DNA of 47,553 nt. Source: Sphingobium sp. CCH11-B1. GTDB taxonomy: Bacteria; Pseudomonadota; Alphaproteobacteria; Sphingomonadales; Sphingomonadaceae. The translations under genes were made by a program, and so were the position numbers. Where the stretch lies: NCBI RefSeq assembly GCF_001556865.1, contig NZ_LSJY01000064.1, forward strand, positions 1 through 47,553, read 5' to 3'. Shown in pieces: positions 30,494 to 40,016 of the stretch (positions within the stretch are counted from its first letter, which is position 1; every line of letters begins with the position of its first letter). A model generated the notes under the pieces. That model ran no database searches. It was given only the letters and a program-made list of their open reading frames with translations, and was not told the DNA's origin.

Positions 30494-33265
30494 TCAGGCC
30501 ATCTCCAGCGCTTCGCCCACTTCGCCGCCCGCAGCCTCCAGCAAACGCCGTTCCAGCGTCTGGAGGCGCCCCTTGCTCTCGATCTTCCCGCCCAGAAGGT
30601 CGGTGACGTAGAAAGTATCGACCGCCCGCTCGCCATAGGTGGCGACATGGGCGCTATGCACGGTAACCTTGGACTGAAACAAGGCGTTGGCCAGGCTGAA
30701 CAGCAGGGCGGGCCGGTCGCGCGCATTCACTTCGATCACGGTGAAGCGGTTCGACGCCTTGTTGTCGATCAGCACATTGGGTTCGATCCGGAACGCTTCG
30801 GCGCGGGTCCGGGGCAGGGGGCGCGCCGACAATTTGGTGATGAGCCGGTGGCGATTGGACAGCGAATCCTCGATCGCGTTGCGGATGCGATCCAGCTGCT
30901 CGGGACTGTGGAACGCGCCACCGAACGGGTCCTGCACCAGGAAATTGTCGATCGCCACGCCATCGCGCGTGGTGTGAATGCGCGCGTCGATGATATTGCC
31001 GCCGGCCAGATGGATGGCCCCGGCGATGCGATAGAACAGGCCGGGATGGTCGGCGGCATAGACGGTGACCAGGGTCGCACCGCGCTGCGGATAATAATGC
31101 GCCGCGATCGACAGCGCCGCATCGCCCGCCGCCACTATATGCTGGGCATTGTGGACCAATATGTCTTCCGGTTCGGCGATCCAGTAGGATTCCGGCATCC
31201 GCCGGCTGAACGCGTCGAACGCCGCCTCGTCCATGCCCAGCGCCTGCCGTAGCGCTTCCTGCTTGGCGAGCACGCGCTCGCCCCGGCCCTTCTGCTTGTG
31301 GCCGAGGCGCAGCACCTCTTCGGCCGATTCGTAGAGATCGCCCAGCAACTGCCGCTTCCAGCTGTTCCACACCCCCGGCCCCACCGCGCGGATATCCACG
31401 ACCGTCAGGCACAGCAGCAGCCGCAGCCGCTCCGGGCTTTGCACCACATCCACGAAATCGAGGATGGTCTTGTAATCGGCGAGATCGCGCTTGAAGGCCG
31501 TGGCCGACATCAGCAGGTGATAGCGCACCAGCCAGGCGACCGTTTCGGTCTCGGCGGCGCTAAGGCCCAGCCGCGGACAGAGATGTTCCGCCACGTCCGC
31601 GCCCAATATGCTGTGGTCGCCGCCGCGTCCCTTGGCGATGTCGTGCAACAGCACCGCGACATACAGCACCCGGCGCGACAGGATCTTGCCCATCAGGTCG
31701 GTCGCGAGCGGATGGTCGGTGCCCAGCTCCCCCTTCTCGATCCGCGCCAGCAGCCCGACCGCCCGGATGGTGTGCTCATCCACCGTATAATGGTGGTACA
31801 TGTCGAACTGCATCTGCGCGACGACGCGGCGGAAATCGGGAATGAAGCGGCCGAACACCGTCGATTCGTTCATCCAGCGTAGCACCGTCTCGGGATCGCG
31901 CCGGCTGGTCAGCACCTCCATGAAGGCGGCGTTCGCCCTTGGGTCCTTCCGTACCTTTGCCGTGATGAAGCCCGCATCCCGACTGGCGGCGCGCATCGCG
32001 CTTGGATGGATTTGCAGCCCGTGCCGGTCGGCCACGGCGAAGATCTCCAGCAACCGGACCGGATCGGCCTGGAAGAAATCCTCGCTTGGAAGCGCGAGCC
32101 GACCCCGCTCCAGAACGAAGCCGTCCAGTTTTTTGGGCCGGCGGAAGATGGCGGGAATGTAGCGCCGTCCCTTGGGGCCCATCTGGTCGTCCAGATGCGC
32201 CAGGAACACGGCGGTCAGGTCGCCCACGGTCTTTGCGTTGAGGAAATAATAACGCATGAAGCGTTCGACCCCGGAACGGCCGGCGCGGGCGGTGAAATGC
32301 ATCCGCGTCGCCGTCTCCAGCTGCAGGTCGAAGGTGAGCCGGTCCTCGGCCCGGCCAGTGATGGTGTGGAGGTGGCATCGCACCGCCCACAGAAAATCTT
32401 CCGCCTTCTGGAACTGGCGCAGCTCGCTCTGGGTCAGCAGGCCCACATCCACCAGTTCGGCGACGGATCGCACCCGATTGACGTATTTGCCGATCCAGAA
32501 CAGCGTGTGGAGGTCGCGCAGGCCCCCCTTGCCTTCCTTCACATTGGGTTCGACGACATAGCGGCTGTCGCCCATCCGCTTGTGCCGCTCATCCCGCTCT
32601 TCCAGCTTCTCGGTCACAAAGGCGCGGGCGTTGCCCTGCATGACTTCCGCGTCGAAACGCGCCGACGTTTCCTCATAGAGCGCGCGGTCGCCCCAGATGT
32701 AGCGGGCCTCCAGCAGCGCCGTACGCACGGTAAGGTCGCTCTTCGCCATGCGCATGGTCTCGTCGACCGATCGGCTGGAGTGCCCGACCTTCAGCCCCAG
32801 GTCCCACAGCGAATAGAGCATGGATTCAATCACCTGCTCGGTCCAGCCGGTGGGCTTCCATGGGGTGATGAACCCAATGTCGACATCGCTGTGCGGTGCC
32901 ATTTCGCCCCGGCCATAGCCGCCCACCGCGATCAGCACGATCCGCTCGCCGGTGCTGCGGTTGCCGGCGGGATAGAGATGATGGGTCGTGGCGTCGTAGA
33001 GCAGGCGCAATATCTGGTCGATCAGGAAGGCGAAGGCCGTGACAGACTCCCGGCCGCGCGTCGGGCGGGCGTCCAGCCGCCGTGCCACCTCGGCCCGGCC
33101 ATGGTCCAGCGCTGCCTTCAATTCCCGCACGATCAGCCCGCGCAGCCGCACGCTGTCACCCTCATGCTCCCGGGCAAGGGCGTCGATCGTGTCGGATATG
33201 ACGCGCCGGTCGATGATCGCACGGCGCGATCCCAGCGCGGGGGACTGTATGACCATCCCCGTCAT
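30494..33265 (-). CDS. glnD: [Protein-PII] uridylyltransferase / removing enzyme
   Basis: A 923-residue GlnD, the glutamine sensor that uridylylates PII and reverses it. The nucleotidyltransferase motif GGYGRGEMAPHSDVDIGF lies at about 115-132. The HD domain, with LLHDIAKGRGGDHS, lies near residue 540. Two C-terminal ACT domains (near 710-790 and 830-910) carry DHPGLFYRIAGAI and DRPALLFSLANALF. The start is the ATG at 33265, directly after the mutS stop, or the ATG at 33256, which has ACGGGG before it. The mutS-glnD pairing is common in Alphaproteobacteria. Confidence 0.96.
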   Translation of the reverse strand: MTGMVIQSPALGSRRAIIDRRVISDTIDALAREHEGDSVRLRGLIVRELKAALDHGRAEVARRLDARPTRGRESVTAFAFLIDQILRLLYDATTHHLYPAGNRSTGERIVLIAVGGYGRGEMAPHSDVDIGFITPWKPTGWTEQVIESMLYSLWDLGLKVGHSSRSVDETMRMAKSDLTVRTALLEARYIWGDRALYEETSARFDAEVMQGNARAFVTEKLEERDERHKRMGDSRYVVEPNVKEGKGGLRDLHTLFWIGKYVNRVRSVAELVDVGLLTQSELRQFQKAEDFLWAVRCHLHTITGRAEDRLTFDLQLETATRMHFTARAGRSGVERFMRYYFLNAKTVGDLTAVFLAHLDDQMGPKGRRYIPAIFRRPKKLDGFVLERGRLALPSEDFFQADPVRLLEIFAVADRHGLQIHPSAMRAASRDAGFITAKVRKDPRANAAFMEVLTSRRDPETVLRWMNESTVFGRFIPDFRRVVAQMQFDMYHHYTVDEHTIRAVGLLARIEKGELGTDHPLATDLMGKILSRRVLYVAVLLHDIAKGRGGDHSILGADVAEHLCPRLGLSAAETETVAWLVRYHLLMSATAFKRDLADYKTILDFVDVVQSPERLRLLLCLTVVDIRAVGPGVWNSWKRQLLGDLYESAEEVLRLGHKQKGRGERVLAKQEALRQALGMDEAAFDAFSRRMPESYWIAEPEDILVHNAQHIVAAGDAALSIAAHYYPQRGATLVTVYAADHPGLFYRIAGAIHLAGGNIIDARIHTTRDGVAIDNFLVQDPFGGAFHSPEQLDRIRNAIEDSLSNRHRLITKLSARPLPRTRAEAFRIEPNVLIDNKASNRFTVIEVNARDRPALLFSLANALFQSKVTVHSAHVATYGERAVDTFYVTDLLGGKIESKGRLQTLERRLLEAAGGEVGEALEMA

Positions 33266-35914
33266 CTAGTCATGACGGGCGTCGGCGGCCAGTTGTTTCA
33301 GCCGATATATGTGATCAAGCGCTTCCCTCGGGGACAGGGCATCGGCGTCGATCGCTTCGATCGCCGCGCGCAGCGGGTCTGGCGCGGCCTCCTCCTGCGC
33401 GGCGGTGGCGGCGAAAAGGGGCAGGTCGTCAAGGCCCGCCGCGATCCCCCCCGTCTTCGCCTTGCCCGCCTCGAGCCGCGACAGCACGTCCTTGGCACGC
33501 TTGAGCACCGCCGGGGGCACTCCGGCGAGCCGCGCGACCGCCAGGCCATAGCTGCGATCGGCCGGCCCCTCGGCCAGTTCATGCAGCAGGATAAGATCAC
33601 CCTTCCACTCGCGCGCCCGGACATGGTGGAGGGACAAGGACGGCAGTGTCTCGGCGAGGCGGGTCAGCTCGTGGTAATGGGTGGCGAACAGGCAGCGGCA
33701 GCGATTGACCTCGTGCACCGCCTCCACCACCGCCCAGGCGAGCGCCAGGCCGTCATAGGTGGACGTTCCGCGCCCGACCTCATCCAGGATGACGAAGCTG
33801 CGCTCCGTCGCCTGGGCCAGGATCGCGGCCGTCTCCACCATCTCGACCATGAAGGTCGACCGTCCCTTGGCCAGATTGTCCGACGCGCCCACCCGGCTGA
33901 ACAGCCGGTCGACCAGGGTCAGCGTGGCCGACTGCGCCGGAACATAGCCGCCCGCCTGCGCCAGGATGACGATGAGGGCGTTCTGCCGCAGGAAGGTCGA
34001 CTTGCCGCCCATATTGGGGCCGGTGACGAGCCACAGCCGGTCGCCATGCGACAGACGGCAGTCGTTGGCGACGAAGGGCTGTCCTTCGCGGCGCAGCGCA
34101 TCCTCCACCACGGGATGCCGCCCGCCCACGATGTCGAGGCATTGGCCAGCCCCGTCTACCGGCACGAAATGCGGCCGTTGCCAGCCGCCCTCCGCCGCGC
34201 GTTCGGCCAGCGCCGCCGCCACGTCCAGCCGGGCCAGCGCGTCGGCCGCGCGCGCGATGTCCGCCTTGCGATCCAGCACCGCCTCGATCAAGCCCTCCAG
34301 ATGCGCGGCTTCCGCCACCAGCGCATGCGCGCCCGCCTGCGCCACGCGCCCGGCTTCTTCATGCAGGTCGATCGAATTGAACCGAACCACGCCGGCCAGC
34401 GTCTGGCGATGGGTGAAGCCGCTGTCAGGCGCCATCAGTGCATCGGCTGATCGGGCGGGCACTTCGACATGATAGCCCAGGACGCCATTGTGACGAATTT
34501 TGAGCGTCGAAATGCCCGTCTGCTCGCGATATTTCGCCTCCAGTGCAGCGATCGCGCGCCGGCCGTCGCCTGCCATGCGCCGCAATTCGTCCAGCGCCGG
34601 ATCATAGCCGTCCGCGATGTAGCCGCCATTGGCTGTCTCGGTCGGTGGAGACGGCACCAGCGCGCGCGACAGGGCGTCGACCAACGCGCCATGGCCGTCC
34701 AGAGCGGGCAGCAATTGTGCCAGCAGTGGCGGCATGTCGGCCAATCGCCCCAGCCGCTCGCGCAGCAGTCTCGCGTCGCCCAGGCCATCGCGTAATTGGC
34801 CGAGGTCGCGCGGGCTGCCCCGCCCCACCGCAACACGCCCCAATGCCCGGCCGATGTCGGGCAGGGCGCGCAACGCGCCACGCAGCTGATCGCGCAGCCC
34901 GGCATCGTCGTGGAACAGTTGCACAAGGCCCAGCCGCGCCTCGATGGCGCTTGGGTCCATCAGCGGCGCGGACAAATCCTGCGCCAGCAGACGCGCGCCC
35001 GCGCCCGTGACCGTCCGGTCGATCGCGTGGAGCAGGCTGCCCGCGCGCGTCCCGGCGGTGGTCGCCACGATCTCCAGGCTCTCGCGGGTCGCCGCGTCGA
35101 TCGCCACATGGCCGCCCGCCGCCTTGCGCAAGGGCGGGGCGAGAAAGGGCAGACTGCCCTTGCCGGCATGATCGAGATAGGCGATCAGACCGCCCATCGC
35201 TGCCAGCTCCGCCCGCCCGAACTGACCGAAACCGTCGAGCGTCGCTACGCCGAACAGCCGTTTCAGCGCCTCTTCGGCTCGTGCGCTGGAAAAGGCCGCG
35301 CGGTCGAACGGATGGCCGTTCGCCACGTCGATGGTGGATCCGTCCGCCACGACTGTCTCGCTTGGCCGCAACCGCGCCAGCTCGGCCGGCAGATCGGCGG
35401 CCGTGCAGGTCATCGTCTCGAACCGGCCGGTGGAAATGTCGGCGGCGGCGATGCCGATCTCGCCGGACGTCTCGCCGCCGACCTGGGCCAGAGCGACGAG
35501 CATGTTGTCGCGGCGGCTGTCGAGCAGCGTTTCTTCCGTCAGCGTACCTGCCGTCACATAGCGGACGATGGCGCGCGCCACGAGCGCCTTGCCGCCCCGC
35601 GCCTTTGCCTGGGCTGGCGTTTCCGTCTGTTCCGCGATGGCGACCCGGTGCCCCGCCTTGATGAGCCGGGCGAGATAGCCTTCCGCGCTGTGCACCGGAA
35701 CCCCGCACATGGGGATCGGCGCGCCGCCATGTTCGCCCCGACTTGTGAGTGCGATGTCCAGCGTTGCCGCGGCGAGCTTGGCATCGTCGAAAAACAGCTC
35801 GAAAAAGTCGCCCATGCGATAGAAAAGCAGGCAATCGCGCGCTTCGGCCTTCAATGACAGATATTGCGCCATCATCGGGGTGGGAGCGGTGCTGTCAGTG
35901 GAGATCGCCATCAT
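33266..35914 (-). CDS. mutS: DNA mismatch repair ATPase MutS
   Basis: An 882-residue mismatch-recognition protein. The mismatch-contacting MGDFFELFFDDAKLAA (about 31-46) has the Phe-X-Glu motif. The core, clamp and lever follow, and then the ATPase with GPNMGGKSTFLRQ (about 630-642), FSRVGASDNLAKGRSTFMVE and ILDEVGRGTSTYDG. A short C-terminal region (LSPREALDHIYRLKQLA) resembles the tetramerisation tail. Tandem ATGs occur at 35914 and 35911. The TAG abuts the glnD start, so the two are likely an operon. Confidence 0.97.
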   Translation of the reverse strand: MMAISTDSTAPTPMMAQYLSLKAEARDCLLFYRMGDFFELFFDDAKLAAATLDIALTSRGEHGGAPIPMCGVPVHSAEGYLARLIKAGHRVAIAEQTETPAQAKARGGKALVARAIVRYVTAGTLTEETLLDSRRDNMLVALAQVGGETSGEIGIAAADISTGRFETMTCTAADLPAELARLRPSETVVADGSTIDVANGHPFDRAAFSSARAEEALKRLFGVATLDGFGQFGRAELAAMGGLIAYLDHAGKGSLPFLAPPLRKAAGGHVAIDAATRESLEIVATTAGTRAGSLLHAIDRTVTGAGARLLAQDLSAPLMDPSAIEARLGLVQLFHDDAGLRDQLRGALRALPDIGRALGRVAVGRGSPRDLGQLRDGLGDARLLRERLGRLADMPPLLAQLLPALDGHGALVDALSRALVPSPPTETANGGYIADGYDPALDELRRMAGDGRRAIAALEAKYREQTGISTLKIRHNGVLGYHVEVPARSADALMAPDSGFTHRQTLAGVVRFNSIDLHEEAGRVAQAGAHALVAEAAHLEGLIEAVLDRKADIARAADALARLDVAAALAERAAEGGWQRPHFVPVDGAGQCLDIVGGRHPVVEDALRREGQPFVANDCRLSHGDRLWLVTGPNMGGKSTFLRQNALIVILAQAGGYVPAQSATLTLVDRLFSRVGASDNLAKGRSTFMVEMVETAAILAQATERSFVILDEVGRGTSTYDGLALAWAVVEAVHEVNRCRCLFATHYHELTRLAETLPSLSLHHVRAREWKGDLILLHELAEGPADRSYGLAVARLAGVPPAVLKRAKDVLSRLEAGKAKTGGIAAGLDDLPLFAATAAQEEAAPDPLRAAIEAIDADALSPREALDHIYRLKQLAADARHD

Positions 35915-36048
35915 GTCAGCCGATAGCGGGAAGCCGGGCGGGAGACCAGAGCTTCGAAATGGAGCAGGAAAATTGCGCTTCTCGCACTTGCCCCCAAGAT
36001 AATCTTACCGCTAGGGCCGGCCTCGCTGCCCTAAAATGAGAGAGTCCG
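35915..36048. promoter_or_regulatory. Divergent mutS / maeB promoter region
   Basis: These 134 bases separate two outward-facing genes and must hold both promoters. GATAATCTT (about 35998-36006) and CTAAAATG (about 36031-36038) are AT-rich boxes that could be -10 elements for the rightward gene, but no well-spaced -35 is clear. GAGAG lies before the malic enzyme ATG. Confidence 0.45.
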
Positions 36049-38310
36049 ATGTCCGACCGATCGCATGTGGAATTTTCCGAGCGTGAAGCGCTGTTCTTCC
36101 ATTCGACCGGACGGCCGGGGAAGATCGAGATCGTCGCATCCAAACCGATGGCGACGCAGCGCGACCTCAGCCTCGCCTATTCGCCCGGCGTCGCTGTGCC
36201 GGTTCGCGCCATCGCCCGGGATCCTTCCACTGCTTATGACTATACGGCGAAGGGCAATCTGGTCGCCGTCATCTCGAACGGCACCGCCATCCTTGGCCTC
36301 GGCAATCTGGGCGCGCTGGCGTCGAAGCCGGTGATGGAAGGAAAGGCGGTGCTGTTCAAGCGCTTCGCTGACGTCGATTCCATCGACATCGAACTCAATA
36401 CCGAAGATGTCGACCGCTTCATCGATGCCGTCGAACTTATGGAGCCGAGCTTTGGCGGCATCAACCTTGAGGATATCAAGGCGCCCGAATGCTTCATCAT
36501 CGAACAGACGCTGAAGGAACGGATGAACATTCCGGTCTTTCATGATGACCAGCATGGCACGGCGATCATCGCGGCGGCGGGTGTCCTCAACGCGGCGCTG
36601 CTCACCGGGCGCGACATGAAGGACATGAAGGTGGTGGTGAACGGCGCGGGCGCCGCCTCCATTTCCTGCACTGAACTTATCAAGGCGCTGGGCGTCCCGC
36701 ATGACAATGTCATCATGTGCGACAGCAAGGGCGTCATTTACCGGGGCCGGACCGAGGGCCTCAACCAGTGGAAGTCCGCCCACGCCGTTGATACCGACGC
36801 TCGCACGCTCGCCGACGCGGTTCGGGGCGCGGACGTGTTCCTCGGCCTCTCGGTCGCGGGTGCGATGACGGCGGAGATGGTGACGTCGATGGCGGACAAG
36901 CCGATCATCTTCGCCATGGCCAATCCCGATCCCGAAATCCTGCCTCCCGAAGCGAAGGCTGCCCGTCCCGATGCGATCGTCGCCACCGGCCGGTCGGATT
37001 TTCCCAACCAGGTCAATAATGTCCTTGGCTTCCCCTTCATTTTCCGCGGCGCGCTCGACGTGCGCGCCACTGGCATCAATGAAGCGATGAAGCTCGCCGC
37101 TGCCAAGGCGATTGCCGAACTGGCGCGCGAACAGGTGCCGGAGGAAGTGGCGAAGGCCTATGGCCGTTCGCACAGCTTCGGTCCCGACTATATCATTCCC
37201 GCGCCCTTCGATCCGCGCCTGATGGAGGTGGTGCCGGCGGCCGTCGCCCAGGCGGCGATGGAAACCGGTGTTGCGCAAAGGCCTATCGCCGACATGGCGG
37301 CCTATCGCCAGTCGCTCAAGGGACGGCTCAATCCGACCACTTCGGTGCTCACGACCGCCTATGAAGTGGCGAAGGCCGATCCCAAGCGGGTCGTCTTCGC
37401 CGAAGCGGAAGAGGAAGTCGTGCTGCGCGCGGCGATCCAGTTTCGCGACCTTGGCTATGGCGTGCCCGTGCTGGTCGGACGCGACGATGTGATCGACAAG
37501 CTGAAGGCGCTGGGGGTCAGCGACCCGGGTGGCTTCGAACTGCACAACAGCGTCAATTCGCCGTTGGTGCCCGACATGGTCGAAATTCTCTATGCCCGGC
37601 TCCAGCGGCGCGGCTATCTGCGCCGCGACTGCGAGCGGATGGTCAACCGCGACCGCAACATCTTCGGCACGCTGCTGGTCAAGATGGGTGTGGCCGACGC
37701 GATGCTGACCGGCACAACCCGCCCCTATCATCAGACCCTGCGGGAGGTGAAGCGCGTCATGGACCCGAAGGCGGGTCGGACGCCCTTTGGCATCCATGTC
37801 ATGGTCGCGAAGGACAAGACCGTGTTCCTGGCCGATACCACCGTCAACGAGCGGCCGTCGGCGGCGGAACTTGCCGACATTGCGGAAGGCACGGTGGCGG
37901 TCGCCCGGCGGATGGGCCATGATCCGCGGGTCGCTTTCCTCTCCTACTCCAATTTCGGCAATCCGCCCGGCAGCTATCTCGACAATGTCCGCGATGCCAT
38001 CAAGCTGCTCGACGCGCGCGAGGTGGATTTCGAATATGAAGGCGAGATGACGCCGGACGCGGCGCTCAACCCTGCGGTCATGAAGAGCTATCCGTTCAGC
38101 CGCCTGTCGGGTCCCGCCAATGTGCTGGTGATGCCGGGACTGCAGTCGGCCAACATCTCGGCCAAGCTGCTGCGCGAATTTGGCGGCACGTCGATGATCG
38201 GGCCGTTGCTGGTCGGCATGGACAAATCGGTGCAGATCGCCACCATGTCGCACAATGCGTCGGAGCTGCTGACCCTGGCGGTGCTGGCCGCCGGCGGGGT
38301 CGCGCTCTGA
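36049..38310 (+). CDS. maeB: NADP-dependent malic enzyme with phosphotransacetylase-like domain
   Basis: A 753-residue multidomain malic enzyme converting malate to pyruvate with NADP reduction. The catalytic part (about 1-430) contains YSPGVAVPVRAIA, KGNLVAVISNGTAILGLGNLG (given by its ends KGNLVAV and GLGNLG), FHDDQHGTAII and the NADP-binding VVNGAGAASISC. The C-terminal part (about 430-753) is phosphate acetyl/butyryltransferase-like, beginning near KRVVFAEAEEEVVLRAA; in this family it is regulatory, not catalytic. The length matches MaeB. It is divergent from mutS. Confidence 0.96.
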   Translation: MSDRSHVEFSEREALFFHSTGRPGKIEIVASKPMATQRDLSLAYSPGVAVPVRAIARDPSTAYDYTAKGNLVAVISNGTAILGLGNLGALASKPVMEGKAVLFKRFADVDSIDIELNTEDVDRFIDAVELMEPSFGGINLEDIKAPECFIIEQTLKERMNIPVFHDDQHGTAIIAAAGVLNAALLTGRDMKDMKVVVNGAGAASISCTELIKALGVPHDNVIMCDSKGVIYRGRTEGLNQWKSAHAVDTDARTLADAVRGADVFLGLSVAGAMTAEMVTSMADKPIIFAMANPDPEILPPEAKAARPDAIVATGRSDFPNQVNNVLGFPFIFRGALDVRATGINEAMKLAAAKAIAELAREQVPEEVAKAYGRSHSFGPDYIIPAPFDPRLMEVVPAAVAQAAMETGVAQRPIADMAAYRQSLKGRLNPTTSVLTTAYEVAKADPKRVVFAEAEEEVVLRAAIQFRDLGYGVPVLVGRDDVIDKLKALGVSDPGGFELHNSVNSPLVPDMVEILYARLQRRGYLRRDCERMVNRDRNIFGTLLVKMGVADAMLTGTTRPYHQTLREVKRVMDPKAGRTPFGIHVMVAKDKTVFLADTTVNERPSAAELADIAEGTVAVARRMGHDPRVAFLSYSNFGNPPGSYLDNVRDAIKLLDAREVDFEYEGEMTPDAALNPAVMKSYPFSRLSGPANVLVMPGLQSANISAKLLREFGGTSMIGPLLVGMDKSVQIATMSHNASELLTLAVLAAGGVAL

Positions 38311-38412
38311 TTGCTTCGATGAAACATTCTCGCCTGTCCATCAGGGCTTTTCGCTTGCCAGCCGCATGAACGCCGGGGCAGGGGAAGGCGGCAATAGTTT
38401 CGGAGCAGAGGA

Positions 38413-38907
38413 ATGAGCGCGACCAGTTTCGACAGTGCGACCTTCCGGCGCGTGCTGGGCCACTATCCGACCGGCGTATGCGCCGTGACGGCGGTAGAGC
38501 CTGATGGCGCGCCTATCGGCATGGTCGTAGGGTCCTTCACCTCGGTGTCGCTCGATCCGCCGCTTGTGGCCTTCTTCCCGGCAAAATCCTCCAGCAGCTG
38601 GCCCCGGATCGAGCGCCTGGGCAAATTCTGCGTCAATATATTGGCGAGCGACCAGCTGCCGCTCTGTCGCCAGATCGCTGCGCCCGGCCCGGACAAGTTT
38701 CGGGACATCGCCCACCGGGTTTCGGCCAACGGGTCGCCGATCCTGGACGATGTCGTTGCGTGGATCGACTGCACGCTGGACGCGGTGCATGACGCAGGCG
38801 ACCATCATATCGCGATCGGGCGGGTGGCGGCGCTTGAGGTGGAGCGGGCCGACCGGCCGCTGCTCTTCTTCCAGGGGCGATATGGGGAGTTTGCCCTGCT
38901 GGACTGA
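38413..38907 (+). CDS. Flavin reductase-like protein
   Basis: A 164-residue FMN-binding protein of the flavin reductase domain family (HpaC/styrene monooxygenase B-like). The N-terminal FRRVLGHYPTGVCAVTA, PIGMVVGSFTSVSLDPPLVAF and SSSWPRI are typical, as are NILASDQLPLCRQIA and the C-terminal HHIAIGRVAALEVE. Such proteins supply reduced flavin to two-component monooxygenases; no oxygenase partner is adjacent. The strong site GCAGAGGA directly precedes the ATG. The gene stands alone, with 102 bases before it and 128 after it, and neither gap contains another gene. Confidence 0.87.
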   Translation: MSATSFDSATFRRVLGHYPTGVCAVTAVEPDGAPIGMVVGSFTSVSLDPPLVAFFPAKSSSSWPRIERLGKFCVNILASDQLPLCRQIAAPGPDKFRDIAHRVSANGSPILDDVVAWIDCTLDAVHDAGDHHIAIGRVAALEVERADRPLLFFQGRYGEFALLD

Positions 38908-39035
38908 CGGAGGCGGTCACCCGATCCACCGACCATCTTTTCATCCGGTGACGGATCGGACATGGATGAGACATATTATAGCTCGTTAAGGTCTTTCCTT
39001 TAAGCCAGTCTCGTCGCCCCTGCTCCGGATCGCTC

Positions 39036-40016
39036 ATGACCTCCCTGCTCATCACCGTGGATACGGAGCTGTCATCCTCCCTGCACCGCGGCGGCGCGAG
39101 TGTGCAGGACAATGTCGCACGGTCCATCTGGGCCGAAACCCCGGACGGAGCGTTCGGCATCGGCTGGCAGATGGACCTGCTGGACCGGCATGGCCTCAAG
39201 GGCGTGTTCTTTCTCGATCCCATGCCCGCGCTGATCCACGGGCGGGACTTCCTCGGCGCCATCGTCGGGGCCATCGTGTCGCGCGGGCATGAGGTGCAGC
39301 TGCACATCCACACCGAATGGCTCGAATGGGTCGACAATTCGCCTGTCGGCGGCCGGCGCGGCCGCAACATTAGCGACTTTGCGCTCGACGACCAGATCAC
39401 GCTGCTGCGTCTCGCCAGGACGCTGCTGGAGGAGGCCGGCGCACCGCCGATTCTCGCTTTCCGCGCCGGCAATTTCGGTGCCAATGACGATACGCTGCGT
39501 GCGCTCGCGACGATCGGCATCCTGTGGGACAGCAGCGTCAATCCCGCCTATCTGGGCCGGGAATGCGCCATCGGCATGGCAGCCGACCAGATCGCGCCCG
39601 CCCGCCGGTTCGGTATGGCGGAACTGCCAGTCTCCGGCATAGCCGACCGGCCGGGCGGCTTCCGACCCGCCCAGATTTGCGCGATGTCGACAGCGGAAAT
39701 GCGCGCGGGCATCCGCCATGCCGTAAAGGAAGCGCAGGACGCCTTTGTCATAGTCACTCACAGTTTCGAAATGCTCTCGCGCGATCGTCGCCGGCCGAAC
39801 CGCGCCGTCATTGCCCGCTTCGAACGGCTTTGCCGGGAAGCGGCCCGCCTGCCGGCGCTGCGCCCCGCCGGCTTTGCCGACCTGCCGCCCGCGCTGGCGG
39901 ACGCGCCCGGCCGGGCTTTCACGCGCGCCGCGCCCAGCCGGCTGCGCACCGGCCTGCGACAGGCGCAGCAGGCCTGGGCGACGTGGCGCTACGAACATCG
40001 GCTGGTCCCCGCGTGA
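39036..40016 (+). CDS. NodB-like polysaccharide deacetylase
   Basis: A 326-residue carbohydrate esterase family 4-like protein. The metal/catalytic motifs are VDTE (Asp9, Glu11) and HEVQLHIHTEW, with His90 and His92 in the H-x-H form; AFRAGNFGAN near 148 is the next catalytic motif. There is no signal peptide, so the substrate is probably cytosolic or lipid-linked. The C-terminus (about 290-326) is basic and helical. The gene overlaps the ATP-grasp gene by 4 bases (GTGA), so the two products probably act together. An AT-rich TATTATAG at about 38974-38981 could be its -10 region. Confidence 0.87.
   Translation: MTSLLITVDTELSSSLHRGGASVQDNVARSIWAETPDGAFGIGWQMDLLDRHGLKGVFFLDPMPALIHGRDFLGAIVGAIVSRGHEVQLHIHTEWLEWVDNSPVGGRRGRNISDFALDDQITLLRLARTLLEEAGAPPILAFRAGNFGANDDTLRALATIGILWDSSVNPAYLGRECAIGMAADQIAPARRFGMAELPVSGIADRPGGFRPAQICAMSTAEMRAGIRHAVKEAQDAFVIVTHSFEMLSRDRRRPNRAVIARFERLCREAARLPALRPAGFADLPPALADAPGRAFTRAAPSRLRTGLRQAQQAWATWRYEHRLVPA

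Noticed and set aside
32006..34450. An 814-codon rightward open frame across glnD and mutS
   Set aside because: It is the mirror of two genes with full catalytic motifs, and its composition is His/Arg/Gln-rich low-complexity.
36031..38253. A 740-codon leftward frame antisense to the malic enzyme
   Set aside because: The malic enzyme has all motifs on the plus strand; the antisense frame has none and lacks a ribosome-binding site.
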